From positions 1-62,575 of the forward strand of contig PMHV01000036.1 in NCBI GenBank assembly GCA_003156805.1: a stretch of DNA of 62,575 nt, written 5' to 3'. Below the pieces are notes generated by a model, which saw nothing but the letters and a program-made list of their open reading frames with translations, did no database searches and was not told the DNA's origin. This DNA comes from Acidobacteriaceae bacterium. GTDB taxonomy: Bacteria; Acidobacteriota; Terriglobia; Terriglobales; Acidobacteriaceae. Of this stretch, positions 33,347 to 42,688 are shown one piece after another. Each line of letters begins with the position of its first letter. The first letter of the stretch is position 1. The position numbers were made by a program, and so were the translations under genes.

Positions 33347-36300
33347 CTAGAAAGAAAACTTCAAAGCAAATTGGAACTGCCGCGGGTTGAGCATCGTTCT
33401 CGGCTCCCCGAAAGTTGCATTCGGAGAACTCGGAACTGAGACGGGCAAGAGCCCGTCAGCGATCCATGCGCCCGGGTTTCCGGCTGCCTGCTGCGCGGCG
33501 CAAGACACAGAGGCCGCTCCGCTTTGAATGGCTCGCGTCGTGGCGTCCTTATAGTGCTGCGGAACCGCACCGCAGAATGCCGGCGAGCCGTAGATATAAT
33601 TCACTTCGTCCACGTTCGGCCGGTTGAACACATTGAAAGCATCTACGGTCAAATCGAGCCGCAAATGCTCGCGAAGCTGGAAATACCGCGCCAAACGCAG
33701 ATCAAAGGAATACAGCGGATCGCCAACGTAGGTATTCCGGCCGATGGTAGTGTCGCAATCCGACACGTTGCTGCACCCACCGCCCAGGCCTCCCACGCGA
33801 TCCGTGCTCAGGCCCGCCACGTCACCAAAGACGTTCTGCCCGGCAAACAATGTGAAAGGCCGGCCGGACTGCAGCGTGACGATGCTGCTGAATTCGAAGT
33901 TCCGCGCAAAACTATCCTGCGGTCCATTCGCCGTGAAGTTCGCCACTAAGTGATGGCGAACGTCCTGGTTCGAGTTGCCGCGCTCCGAGGCGTAGTCGAA
34001 TTGGTTGGGCGGCAGATTGATGAAAGTGGTGAAATTGCCGTTGTCAATGGTGTGAGAATAAGTGTAATTGGCGGTCAGGCTGAACAATTTGCCGATCCGC
34101 TCAAGCGCTGTGACGGTCAGGCCGTTGTAGACGGCGTTGGCCACGTCGTTGTTGTAGTCGAGAAGGCCGCCACTCAGCGTCGCGGGAGCGCCGACTCCAC
34201 TGGGCACACCAAATTCCAATCCGGAGGGGTTGGCTAAGGAAGCGAAAAATGGGCCCAACCCGAACGGCCCCAGGGTCGGCGTTCCCTGGCAAGGAGTGAG
34301 GCTGCCGCTCGCATCGAGCAGCCCTTGGGCGTAGTAAGGATTCGAGGGCTTGCTGGTGCCAAGCGGGCAGGGGACGTTAATGTTGTTGCCCCGAACAAGT
34401 TTGTGCGCCCCCACGAAAAGGTATCCTAACTGGAGCGTGAGTCCTCCTCCGATCTGGCGGTCAATCTCAAGGCTGGCCTGTTCGGCATAGGGCAGACGGG
34501 CGTCCCGCTGAATGCCACCGGAACCAACACCGCAAGCTCCGGTCGGCGCCCCCGTTACGAGGTTAGCTGTGCAAGTCCCCGTTAGAGACACTGCAGGGTA
34601 GGCATTCGCGCCATCGCCCAGGATACTGAGGGCCTGAAGAGCTGCAATACTTACTGTCTGCTGTGAGGCGGGGCCGGGAAGTTGCGCGCAAAGACCCGGA
34701 GGCAAACCTAGAGCCACGCAAGGCAGAGACGGCGTGCCAGGATACCCTGGGTCTGCCGACAATTGCCAACCGCCGGTGGCCGCCTTGTTTTGGATCATCG
34801 GAACGACCACCCCCTGCCCAAACCCGCCGCAACCGGGGCCTGCACTCGGCGGATTGCAGAAGTATCCAGGGAGCGCTTTCTGGTTTCCGGTGGTGAAGAA
34901 GAACGTCAGGTTGTTGCGGTCGAAGAATAGCCCAGAGCCGGCGCGGATAACCGTTTTGGGGTCCGGAGAGTACGCGAACCCGACCCGCGGCTGGAAAGCC
35001 CGGTAGTCGGCGTTGATCGTGCTTCCCAAACCCGTTTCGAAATCCCACCGCAAGCCGTAATTCAAAGTGAAATGGGGATTGAGCCGCCACTGATCCTGCC
35101 CGTAGAATCCCCAGTAGCCGTGATTCAAGCTGTAAGCATAATTGGAGTACTCATTCGTCGGAAATGCATTCGGCCAGCCGCTGCCGAATCCCCCGCCCGT
35201 CGCTGGGGACGGAACGTAACCGTTCACAAAGCCGGTTCGCGGAACCGCAACTCCCCAGTACAAGAACGCCACCCCATCCGCTCCGGGATCGAGCGGGCAG
35301 TCCGATGCTCCGGGAACTGTTCCATACGTGCCCGTCGTCAAAAGGCTGATTGCATCGCCAAATGCATACATGCAATCGAGATTCGGCAGCAGTATCCGCT
35401 CTGGCGTGAAACCGGGATAGTTGTTGTAGCTCCAGGCATAATTTCCATCGAATCCGAATTTGGCGACGTGATTGCCCTTGACCCAGGCAAGCGATTCGGA
35501 TCCCTCTATACGGCTCTCGTAGATCGCGTCATAGGTGCCGAAGTTGTGTCCCATTTCCAGGTCATTCACCACACTCAAGTCCGGTTCGCCGGTCGCCCCG
35601 GGGAAATTGTAGTGTCGCCTTGAATATTGCCCCAGGACGGTGTTGACCAGGTTGGGCTTAAGCACCGAATTCAGCGTTCCCACGAAAGATTGATCGCGAA
35701 TGAACAGATTTCGGGCGCCGCTCGGACTGCCAATGCCGCCGCCATCTTCCGTGTTGCCGATCAGTTCACCCAAATCCCGGGCGTCCTCCACTACATAGCG
35801 AAGCGCCAGACGATTGTTGGCGGTTATCTGGTGATCGAGCCGGGCAAAACCATAGTCGTTGTTGACCGTCTTCAGAACCGACTGCAGATAGGAGAAAGGC
35901 GAGCCGGTGCATTGCGCGGGAGGAAGGTCGCAGCCCTCCGGCGAGAGCCCCAGATAAGACTTAGCCTGATCGATGTTCGCAATATTGTTGGCCAGGTCAG
36001 GGGCATAAGTGGGAGACTGAGCGCTCCGCCTGCCCTCGTAGTTCAGGAAGAAGAACGTCCGATCCTTGCGGATGGGGCCCCCGAGAGTGCCGCCGTATTG
36101 GTTTTGCCGCAGAGCATAGGGCAACGGCGCCGGCTGCAAAAGCGACCGCGCGTCGGTGGCGCTGTTCTGCAGGTAGTCGTAAACCGAACCATGGAAATCG
36201 TTCCCGCCGGACTTGGTGACGATGTTGACGATGCCGCCGAGCGCCCGGCCATACTCGGCGCCAAAACTGTTGTTGACCACGCGAAATTCCTGCACCGAAT

Positions 36301-36958
36301 CTTGCGGCGGCGTGGCGCGCTGCACACCGCTGATCGTGTTCACGAAATCGGCGCCGTCCACTGTAATTTCGTTGCTAAACGAGCGCATACCGCCAAACGA
36401 AATTTGCGTCACCTCGAATTCGGTGAACGTGCTCCCTAAAGCCGTACGGCTCTTGGCGACGCTAGGCGTTAGAAGGGCAAAGTCGGTAAATAGCCGGCCG
36501 CTGATCGGCAGATCCTGAATCTGTTCGGTCTCGATCACTTGGCTGATCTCGGTTTTGGTGGTTTCAATGACCGGAGCCTCCGTCGTTACCACCACAGTCT
36601 CCCCAGCGGCCGCTACCTTCAGCGTCAAATTGACAGTTGCGGTCTGGCCAACCGTCAGTACTATGCCCGTCTGCGTAGTCTTCGAGAACCCGCTGTATGA
36701 CGCCGACACATCGTACTGTCCGGGGGAAAGGTTGGGTATCACGTAAAACCCAACGCCGGTGGTCGTTGCCGTCAAGAGGATATTCGTGTCCACATTACGG
36801 GCGGTAACGACGGCCTTGGCGATGGTACGTCCGCTGGAGTCGAGAACCGTGCCACTCAGTTGAGCGAAGCCGGCGGTAGCCTGCGGGAACGCATGCGGAA
36901 CCGAACAAACAACCGTCAGCAACAGAGCTATAGCCCAGTCCCAGCGCGGTCTCATCAT
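33347..36958 (-). CDS. TonB-dependent receptor with N-terminal carboxypeptidase-regulatory domain (second copy)
   Basis: 1203-residue outer-membrane receptor. I start at the ATG at 36958 (GGAAAGGG upstream); the frame opens two codons earlier with TTG. Signal peptide to about residue 30, a regulatory beta domain at about 35-115 (QLSGTVLDSSGRTIAKAVVT), a plug with the pattern FGGMRSFSNEITVDGADFVN, and a long barrel ending FQFALKFSF. Internal cysteine-rich loops (CDLPPAQC, CSNVSDC) are in extracellular-type insertions. It lies inside the aromatic island with a TetR operator about 220 bp upstream, so it may import aromatic oligomers. Ligand unproven. Confidence 0.9.
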   Translation of the reverse strand: MMRPRWDWAIALLLTVVCSVPHAFPQATAGFAQLSGTVLDSSGRTIAKAVVTARNVDTNILLTATTTGVGFYVIPNLSPGQYDVSASYSGFSKTTQTGIVLTVGQTATVNLTLKVAAAGETVVVTTEAPVIETTKTEISQVIETEQIQDLPISGRLFTDFALLTPSVAKSRTALGSTFTEFEVTQISFGGMRSFSNEITVDGADFVNTISGVQRATPPQDSVQEFRVVNNSFGAEYGRALGGIVNIVTKSGGNDFHGSVYDYLQNSATDARSLLQPAPLPYALRQNQYGGTLGGPIRKDRTFFFLNYEGRRSAQSPTYAPDLANNIANIDQAKSYLGLSPEGCDLPPAQCTGSPFSYLQSVLKTVNNDYGFARLDHQITANNRLALRYVVEDARDLGELIGNTEDGGGIGSPSGARNLFIRDQSFVGTLNSVLKPNLVNTVLGQYSRRHYNFPGATGEPDLSVVNDLEMGHNFGTYDAIYESRIEGSESLAWVKGNHVAKFGFDGNYAWSYNNYPGFTPERILLPNLDCMYAFGDAISLLTTGTYGTVPGASDCPLDPGADGVAFLYWGVAVPRTGFVNGYVPSPATGGGFGSGWPNAFPTNEYSNYAYSLNHGYWGFYGQDQWRLNPHFTLNYGLRWDFETGLGSTINADYRAFQPRVGFAYSPDPKTVIRAGSGLFFDRNNLTFFFTTGNQKALPGYFCNPPSAGPGCGGFGQGVVVPMIQNKAATGGWQLSADPGYPGTPSLPCVALGLPPGLCAQLPGPASQQTVSIAALQALSILGDGANAYPAVSLTGTCTANLVTGAPTGACGVGSGGIQRDARLPYAEQASLEIDRQIGGGLTLQLGYLFVGAHKLVRGNNINVPCPLGTSKPSNPYYAQGLLDASGSLTPCQGTPTLGPFGLGPFFASLANPSGLEFGVPSGVGAPATLSGGLLDYNNDVANAVYNGLTVTALERIGKLFSLTANYTYSHTIDNGNFTTFINLPPNQFDYASERGNSNQDVRHHLVANFTANGPQDSFARNFEFSSIVTLQSGRPFTLFAGQNVFGDVAGLSTDRVGGLGGGCSNVSDCDTTIGRNTYVGDPLYSFDLRLARYFQLREHLRLDLTVDAFNVFNRPNVDEVNYIYGSPAFCGAVPQHYKDATTRAIQSGAASVSCAAQQAAGNPGAWIADGLLPVSVPSSPNATFGEPRTMLNPRQFQFALKFSF

Positions 36959-37356
36959 GGACAAGCCCTTTCCAGAACGACCTCTGATCCTAATGACTGC
37001 CTAATCCTATGACCGTCTAAGTCTGTTCCTATGACCGTCAAGTCTGCTTGCGGTTACGCGACAACGGCACGCCGACTCGTACAAGCAAAGCAACATACCC
37101 AATGGATCCCGCGTCGGAAGACTATGAAAGCGCCCGAACTTGACGTACCCACCGACCCGTACTGTATTTGCCCTGGCTCCTATCGAACGTCCGTTCACTC
37201 AAACCGCACTATTCTCACACTGCCGGTCAAACTGTCAAGACAAAAATCGACCCGTGTTCGCGGCCACTTATACCGGTCCGCTTGCAGTCCACAGGAACCA
37301 GCGACTTCCCGAAAACAGCGGCTACTTCCGGGATCCGATCTCTGTAAGGGGCAATC
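36959..37356. other. 398-bp intergenic region upstream of the second TonB receptor
   Basis: It contains TetR operator C at 37180-37198. A near-duplicate phrase CCTATGACCGTC occurs twice close together (37009-37043). No gene is seen, and no clear -10/-35 pair was identified. Confidence 0.4.
37180..37198. promoter_or_regulatory. TetR operator C upstream of the second TonB receptor
   Basis: CTATCGAACGTCCGTTCAC matches site A at 16 of 19 positions. It is 222 bp upstream of the receptor start and 160 bp beyond the stop of the MetE-like gene, so it most likely acts on the receptor. Confidence 0.6.
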
Positions 37357-38490
37357 TCACGCACTTAAGCGCGTCGTAACGACTGGTTTGCCCCAAACTT
37401 CGGTCGCAGTCTCCGCCACCAAGCGTAGTTTCGCTTCCTGGTCGGCGGCCGTCAATAAGTTGCCTTCCATGGTTGAGGCGAATCCGCATTGCGGACTCAG
37501 TGCCAGCCGTTCCAACGGAATGAACGCCGAGGCCTGCTTGATACGCTGTTTCAGTTCGTCCTTGCTTTCGAGCACGGCCTTCTTGGAACTAACCAGCCCG
37601 AGCACGACAGTGCGATCCTCTGGAACCTGGCGCAACGGTTCGAAGCCACCGGATCGCTCGTCGTCGTATTCGAGCAGGAAACGTTGAAAGCGAGTCTGGC
37701 GAAAAACCCTGGTGATTGGGCCATAGTCGCCGGAAGCGTAGAACTTGCTCTGGTTGTTTCCGCGGCAAAGATGCAACCCAAATGTAATGCCAGGATGATC
37801 TCCGATCACCGCGTTGTCCATTTCGGTCGAGAGATCGAGTAGACGATCCGGATCGTTGCCGCGTTGTCGATATCCTTCCCGCAACTGAGGGTCGAGCAAG
37901 GCAGCGTATTGCGGCGAATCAATCTGGATGTAGGTGCAACCCAGGCGAATCAATTCCTGTACCTCATCACGGAGGATATCGACCATGTCCGCGAGGTAGA
38001 CATCGATCTTGGCATATGCTCCGGCGGATTTCTTGCTGTCGTAGTAGGCCGCTGCCTGCTGCGCGCTGATCATGGTTGTTTTAGAAGGATGATTGGTGCG
38101 CGCCCGCACATAGGTGAATTCCTCCGCGCACAACGGCCGCTTGCGTCGCAGCTTGGAAACCACGACAGGCCTCGGCAAAACCAATTCCTCGCCCTTCTCG
38201 TTGCGGAATGGAATCGCCCAACCGCCGAATTTGTCGAAGCCTTCGACGGCATCAATCAGGTGACCGTAGAACGCGTAGCGTCGCATCTCGCCATCGCTGA
38301 TGACATCGACACCGGTTCGCTCCTGCAACGCGATCCCTTCATCTACGGCTCGGTCTTCTGTCCGCTTGAATTCTGCTTCGTTGAGTTGGCCCGATTCATG
38401 ACGATCGCGAGCCTCTTTCAGGTACGCAGGACGCAAAAGACTTCCTACTACATCGCTTCGATACACCTGAGCCTCCCCAGTGCGCGCCAT
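37357..38490 (-). CDS. MetE C-terminal-domain-like methyltransferase (cobalamin-independent methionine synthase family), copy 1
   Basis: 377-residue TIM-barrel protein equal to the catalytic C-terminal half of MetE, without the N-terminal half of the 750-residue enzyme. Zn ligands are recognisable: GLHLCRGNN (His-x-Cys) and LSPQCGFAST (Cys). The start RSDVVGSLLRP and the segment TYIQIDSPQYA follow the family. MetE moves a methyl group from methyl-tetrahydrofolate to homocysteine; short homologues may use other methyl donors. It lies among aromatic-demethylation genes and divergent from a second copy, so handling methyl groups from methoxylated aromatics is an idea to test. Confidence 0.85.
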   Translation of the reverse strand: MARTGEAQVYRSDVVGSLLRPAYLKEARDRHESGQLNEAEFKRTEDRAVDEGIALQERTGVDVISDGEMRRYAFYGHLIDAVEGFDKFGGWAIPFRNEKGEELVLPRPVVVSKLRRKRPLCAEEFTYVRARTNHPSKTTMISAQQAAAYYDSKKSAGAYAKIDVYLADMVDILRDEVQELIRLGCTYIQIDSPQYAALLDPQLREGYRQRGNDPDRLLDLSTEMDNAVIGDHPGITFGLHLCRGNNQSKFYASGDYGPITRVFRQTRFQRFLLEYDDERSGGFEPLRQVPEDRTVVLGLVSSKKAVLESKDELKQRIKQASAFIPLERLALSPQCGFASTMEGNLLTAADQEAKLRLVAETATEVWGKPVVTTRLSA

Positions 38491-38789
38491 TCGGTCTCAC
38501 AACTTCCAAGAGCTGTCGTGCTCAAACCGCATCCTTGGAAACCCGGCCGCTTTGAGCGCGGATCAGATTACTCCCGGAAAAGATCGGCTACAAGTGAAAT
38601 TTTCGCTGGAAATTCGAACGGCAAACCGCGAAACCGGCGTGTGAACATCTGCAATCAACCAGTTACGAACCGTAACCTTTCGCCAAACGACCTTCAATCG
38701 ACCTTTTTTCGAACACTCACCAAAACAAACTTGCGGACCGGGCGTATGATCTTCTCCCGAGCAGATGGTGAATTACAGAAGGAGAGCGC
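38491..38789. other. 299-bp divergent intergenic region between two MetE-like genes
   Basis: It contains the perfect inverted repeat GTTACG-AAC-CGTAAC at 38662-38676, a likely regulator site midway between the two starts. No known riboswitch pattern was recognised by eye. Confidence 0.4.
38662..38676. promoter_or_regulatory. 15-bp palindrome, candidate operator
   Basis: GTTACGAACCGTAAC is a perfect inverted repeat of six bases around AAC. It differs from the TetR sites described above, so another regulator is implied. Confidence 0.45.
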
Positions 38790-39794
38790 ATGACCCCGCG
38801 AATCAAGACCACCGTGGTGGGCAGTTATCCGGTTCCCTCATGGCTGGTCGGAAATACGTCGCGCCTGGTGCTGCGCGATGCAGTCATGGCGGTCCTGAAG
38901 ACGCAGGAACTGGCTGGCTTGGATCTGGTGACAGATGGAGAGCTCATACGCTTTGACCCCAGCCATCCTGAGACCAACGGAATGGTGGATTATTTTGCTT
39001 CCCGCATGGACGGCATTCGTAAGCATTTCTCGGTTTCGGATTTCGATCGCTTCCGTTCCGACCATGCGTCCGGCTATCGGCTGCTGACCGCGGGAATGGT
39101 TGTCTCCAAGGTTCAAGACGGCGCCCTCAGTCTGCCTCGCGACTATGAACTGGTAAGCACACTCACCAGGCTTCCACTGAAGTTCACGTGCACAGGTCCG
39201 CATATGTTAGCGCGCGTCTTGACCAACTGCTTCTACAAGAACACTGCCGATCTCGCCATGGATATTGCGGCGGTGCTGCGCCGGCAGCTCGAGTTCGTCG
39301 AAGCCGAGGTTGTCCAGTTGGATGAGGCTTGTATCGCCGGCTATCCTGAAGACGCACCCTGGGCCGCCGAGGCCATCAACCATGTGCTCGACGGAATCTT
39401 GAACCAAAAAGCGGTCCATATCTGCTTCGGCAACTACGGCGGACAACCTCAATTGCGGGGTTTCTGGAGCAATTTGATCCCTTTCTTGAATTCACTGCGC
39501 ACCGATCACCTGGTTTTGGAATTCGCGCGGCACGGCTACGACGATCTGCGGTTGTTCACTGATCTGGATCCCAAGATTCATCTAGGCACTGGGTTGATCG
39601 ATATCAAGGACAACGAGGTGGAAACCCCCGATCTCATCGCATCGCGCATCGAGAACGCGGTAAACGTACTGGGCGCAGAGCGTCTCCAGTATGTTCACCC
39701 CGATTGCGGATTCTGGATGCTGCAGCGCAGTGTGGCGGACCGCAAGATGCGGGCGTTAGTCGAAGGAAGAGACTTGTTCGAAGGACGCGAATAG
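38790..39794 (+). CDS. MetE C-terminal-domain-like methyltransferase, copy 2
   Basis: 334 residues. Start VGSYPVPSWL and the Zn motifs VHICFGNYGG (His-x-Cys) and YVHPDCGFWML (Cys) fit the cobalamin-independent methionine synthase family; VVQLDEACIAGYP has the substrate-side Asp/Glu. GGAG precedes the ATG. It is only distantly similar to the divergent copy, so this is not a recent duplication. It is followed after 31 bp by an unusual SAM methyltransferase gene and then a Rieske oxygenase, and these three probably form one operon. Confidence 0.85.
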   Translation: MTPRIKTTVVGSYPVPSWLVGNTSRLVLRDAVMAVLKTQELAGLDLVTDGELIRFDPSHPETNGMVDYFASRMDGIRKHFSVSDFDRFRSDHASGYRLLTAGMVVSKVQDGALSLPRDYELVSTLTRLPLKFTCTGPHMLARVLTNCFYKNTADLAMDIAAVLRRQLEFVEAEVVQLDEACIAGYPEDAPWAAEAINHVLDGILNQKAVHICFGNYGGQPQLRGFWSNLIPFLNSLRTDHLVLEFARHGYDDLRLFTDLDPKIHLGTGLIDIKDNEVETPDLIASRIENAVNVLGAERLQYVHPDCGFWMLQRSVADRKMRALVEGRDLFEGRE

Positions 39795-39825
39795 CAACTT
39801 GGTTTCACGGGCAAAGAATCCGTCC

Positions 39826-41490
39826 ATGGATGGAAGATCATCAGTAAGTGACGAAAGATCCAGTGTCCGAACTCTGGTCTTCAATCATCTCGCCGGTATC
39901 GTTCTGGCTCCCACCGTCAAGGCGCTCTGGGAGCGGAAAGTATTCGATCTCTTTCATGGCCCATCACGGTGGGTGAATTTCGATGAAATCGTGGAACACA
40001 CCCATGGCAGCCGCGGCTACTTGCGAATTGCGCTTCGGCTTTTGCTGTCAGCAGGTTGGATGGAGGAACGGACCAGCGACGGGGGATCTCGCACATCTTA
40101 CGCTTTGACTCGTGAGGGAAAGTTGGCGACGAGCGTTGCCCCTCCCTTATACGGCGAAGTCGTTTCGTTCATTCCGAAAGCGCTTTTCTTGGAAGATTTT
40201 CTCTTTGGCAGCTCTGACGAGCCGGTTCGCTCTTCTCTTCGCGAGTTGGTTGCTCGCGCCCAGGCGCGGTGGGATCTGGGCTTACAAGGGGGTTCGCAGG
40301 AAGATCCCGTCACGGCCAGGGTCTACGAGCAGATTCGTAACCACCTGGATGGCATGCTGGTGGGACCAGCCATGGTGGCATTGGCCCGCCGCGGAATCCT
40401 TGGCCAACTCGAGCATGGAACCGTGGACTTCCGATCCATCGCCGCAAACCATGACAGCCTCTCCTGCATATTTGATCTCCTTGCCACGCAGGGTTGGATG
40501 GTCCATGACGACCACCGGGTATGGCTAACCGCTTGCGGACAGTACGCAGCACAGATCGCGCCGTCTTACGGAGTCACCGTCTCTTATCTTCCGACTTTCA
40601 AGATCTTGAGTACTCTGTTGTTCGGCAATCCCCGCATTCCGCGCCTGGATGAGACCGGCGTTGAACTCCTGGTCAACCGTGGGATGAATGTATGGGGCAG
40701 TGGTGGCGCCCACAAAACGTACTTCAAGAAAGTGGATGAGATCATCATGGAGATCTACAACCAGCCGCTAAACCAGCAGCCGCAAGGTATCTGCGACATG
40801 GGGTGTGGCGACGGGAGCTTCCTCGAACATCTCTATTCTGTGGTCAAGAACCACACCGCTCGGGGAGCCGCGCTCGACCAGCATCCGCTAATTCTGGTGG
40901 GGGCGGATTTCAACAAAGTGGCGCGGCGGGTCGCTAAGCAGACATTGCGAAAGGCGGGCATTCCGACTTTTCACGTTATCGCTGGGGACATCAATCGTCC
41001 CGCTCAGTTGGCGGGCGATCTCGAGGAACTCGGCCTCGATATCCACGATTTGCTGCACGTGCGTTCCTTCCTCGATCACAATCGCCCGTACATCCCGCTT
41101 GCGAACTATACAAAGGCAAGCCGGGAGGGACGCTCCAGCGGAGCATTCGCCCACTTCGGCGAGGAAATTCCTGCCGACGAACTGGAAGAGAATCTGGTTC
41201 GGCACTTGCGCCGGTGGGCTCCGTACGTCGGGCGATTTGGTCTACTCGTGCTGGAACTCCACACGTTGCCTCCGGCGCTGACGGCCGCAAATCTGGAGAA
41301 AACTCCCGCGGTTGCCTACGACGGCACACACGGATTCTCCGATCAATACTTAGTAGAGTTGCCGATTTTCCTGGAATGCGCCCGCGAGGCTGGCCTGCAC
41401 GCCGATCCTCGCTTTCAACACACGTTTCCGCCCTCGGAGTTGGCGACTGTCAGTATCAATTTCTTCACCAGCACAGGCCCGCCGGCCTGA
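39826..41490 (+). CDS. SAM-dependent methyltransferase with duplicated winged-helix regions
   Basis: 554 residues from the ATG at 39826 (an in-frame TTG at 39799 is the alternative). Two similar N-terminal blocks are visible: about 10-150 (LAPTVKALWERKVFDLF, then SRGYLRIALRLLLSAGWMEE) and about 165-300 (GPAMVALARRGILGQLEHG, then DSLSCIFDLLATQGWMVHDD). Each looks like a dimerisation/winged-helix module of small-molecule O-methyltransferases. The SAM motif GICDMGCGDGSFLEHL starts near 315, followed by LILVGADFNKVARRV. The C-terminal part (RSFLDHNRPYIP) resembles polyketide-associated methyltransferases such as AprA. Substrate unknown. Confidence 0.75.
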   Translation: MDGRSSVSDERSSVRTLVFNHLAGIVLAPTVKALWERKVFDLFHGPSRWVNFDEIVEHTHGSRGYLRIALRLLLSAGWMEERTSDGGSRTSYALTREGKLATSVAPPLYGEVVSFIPKALFLEDFLFGSSDEPVRSSLRELVARAQARWDLGLQGGSQEDPVTARVYEQIRNHLDGMLVGPAMVALARRGILGQLEHGTVDFRSIAANHDSLSCIFDLLATQGWMVHDDHRVWLTACGQYAAQIAPSYGVTVSYLPTFKILSTLLFGNPRIPRLDETGVELLVNRGMNVWGSGGAHKTYFKKVDEIIMEIYNQPLNQQPQGICDMGCGDGSFLEHLYSVVKNHTARGAALDQHPLILVGADFNKVARRVAKQTLRKAGIPTFHVIAGDINRPAQLAGDLEELGLDIHDLLHVRSFLDHNRPYIPLANYTKASREGRSSGAFAHFGEEIPADELEENLVRHLRRWAPYVGRFGLLVLELHTLPPALTAANLEKTPAVAYDGTHGFSDQYLVELPIFLECAREAGLHADPRFQHTFPPSELATVSINFFTSTGPPA

Positions 41491-41521
41491 GAGAAACGAG
41501 CATCGCAGATTTGGTAATCGG

Positions 41522-41612
41522 GTAATTGAGTAATTGTGAATTTCAGGAGCTGGGATTGGAAGGGACGGGTTCAGGCGAAGGAATATCTCAAATCGCCCAA
41601 TTACTCAAGTAC
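41522..41612. repeat. Imperfect inverted repeat between the methyltransferase and Rieske genes
   Basis: GTAATTGAGTAATTG (41522-41536) and CAATTACTCAAGTAC (41598-41612) are inverted copies with one mismatch, separated by 61 bp. The AT-rich arms stand out against GC-rich surroundings. The dyad covers the leader of the Rieske gene. Confidence 0.55.
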
Positions 41613-41645
41613 AAAATTACCTCAATTTCATCAGGGAGAACCTTC

Positions 41646-42674
41646 ATGTTTTTTCTGCGGAACTACTGGTACGCGGTGGCCTGGGATCACGAAATCAAGC
41701 GCTCGCCCTTTGGCAGGGTCGTGTGCGGCGAACCGATCGTGCTCTATCGCCAAACCAGCGGAGCACTCTCGGCTTTCGAGGATTGCTGCCCCCATCGTCT
41801 GCTGCCGCTTTCCAAGGGGTTTCTGGAGGGCGATCAATTGGTTTGCAAGTATCACGGACTTAAGTTCAATGCACTCGGCGACTGCGTTTGGATGCCCGGC
41901 CAGGAAGGTATTCACAAGGACACAAAGATCAGAACTTATCCCGTAGCCGAGAAGCACCGCTTCGTGTGGGTGTGGATCGGGGATCCGAGGCTGGCGAGGG
42001 AGGACAAGATTCCCGATCTGCACTGGTGTTCCGATCCCGACTGGGTCTTCGAAGGCAGTACGTACCATATCAAGTGCAGCTACCAGTTGCTGGTGGATAA
42101 CTTGATGGACTTGTCCCATGAGACCTTCGTTCATCCCTCCAGCATCGGCCAGCACGAAATCCTCGAGGCGCCCATCAAAGTCACATCGGACGAAAGTTCG
42201 GTGACAGTCACGCGCTGGATGTACAACATCGATCCGCCTCCGTTCTGGGCGGCAAATCTAAAGTCCTTCGAGAAATGCGATCGCTGGCAGATTTGTAATT
42301 TCTCCCTGCCGGCCAGCGTCATGATCGACGTCGGCGTCGCGTTGGTTGGGAGCGGCGCGCCACAGGGCGACCGCTCGAAGGGGGTCACCGGAATCGTTGT
42401 GGATTTGATGACGCCGGAGACGGAAACTTCCACTTGGTATCACTGGGGCATGGCGCGAAATTTCCAGACCGAAGATCGCGGCTTGACGTTTCGCATTCGT
42501 GACGGTCAAGCCGCCGTGTTTACCGAAGACCTCGAGATTCTAGAGGCGCAGCAAAAGAACATCCTGGATCGGCCGGATCGTGGATTACTGAATCTTAAGA
42601 TCGACGCGGGCGGAGTGCATGCCCGCAGGATCATTGAGCGGGAACTGGCGCGCGGCGCAACACCGCGAACATGA
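41646..42674 (+). CDS. Rieske non-haem iron oxygenase, vanillate O-demethylase (VanA)-like
   Basis: 342 residues from the ATG at 41646 with GGGAG upstream. The N-terminus MFFLRNYWYAVAWDHEI is typical of VanA-like enzymes. Rieske ligands are Cys48/His50 (CCPHR) and Cys67/His70 (CKYHG); the mononuclear iron site has His158 and His163 in DLSHETFVHPSS. Such enzymes demethylate vanillate or similar methoxyarenes to the catechol and formaldehyde, using electrons from a separate reductase (VanB); none is in the window. Vanillate gives protocatechuate, the substrate of the pca genes nearby. Confidence 0.88.
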   Translation: MFFLRNYWYAVAWDHEIKRSPFGRVVCGEPIVLYRQTSGALSAFEDCCPHRLLPLSKGFLEGDQLVCKYHGLKFNALGDCVWMPGQEGIHKDTKIRTYPVAEKHRFVWVWIGDPRLAREDKIPDLHWCSDPDWVFEGSTYHIKCSYQLLVDNLMDLSHETFVHPSSIGQHEILEAPIKVTSDESSVTVTRWMYNIDPPPFWAANLKSFEKCDRWQICNFSLPASVMIDVGVALVGSGAPQGDRSKGVTGIVVDLMTPETETSTWYHWGMARNFQTEDRGLTFRIRDGQAAVFTEDLEILEAQQKNILDRPDRGLLNLKIDAGGVHARRIIERELARGATPRT

Positions 42675-42688
42675 AGCGTTGGTTTCAC

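Noticed and set aside
38491-38789. SAM or cobalamin riboswitch upstream of the MetE-like genes
   Set aside because: No recognisable conserved riboswitch core was seen by eye; a covariance search would be needed to be certain.
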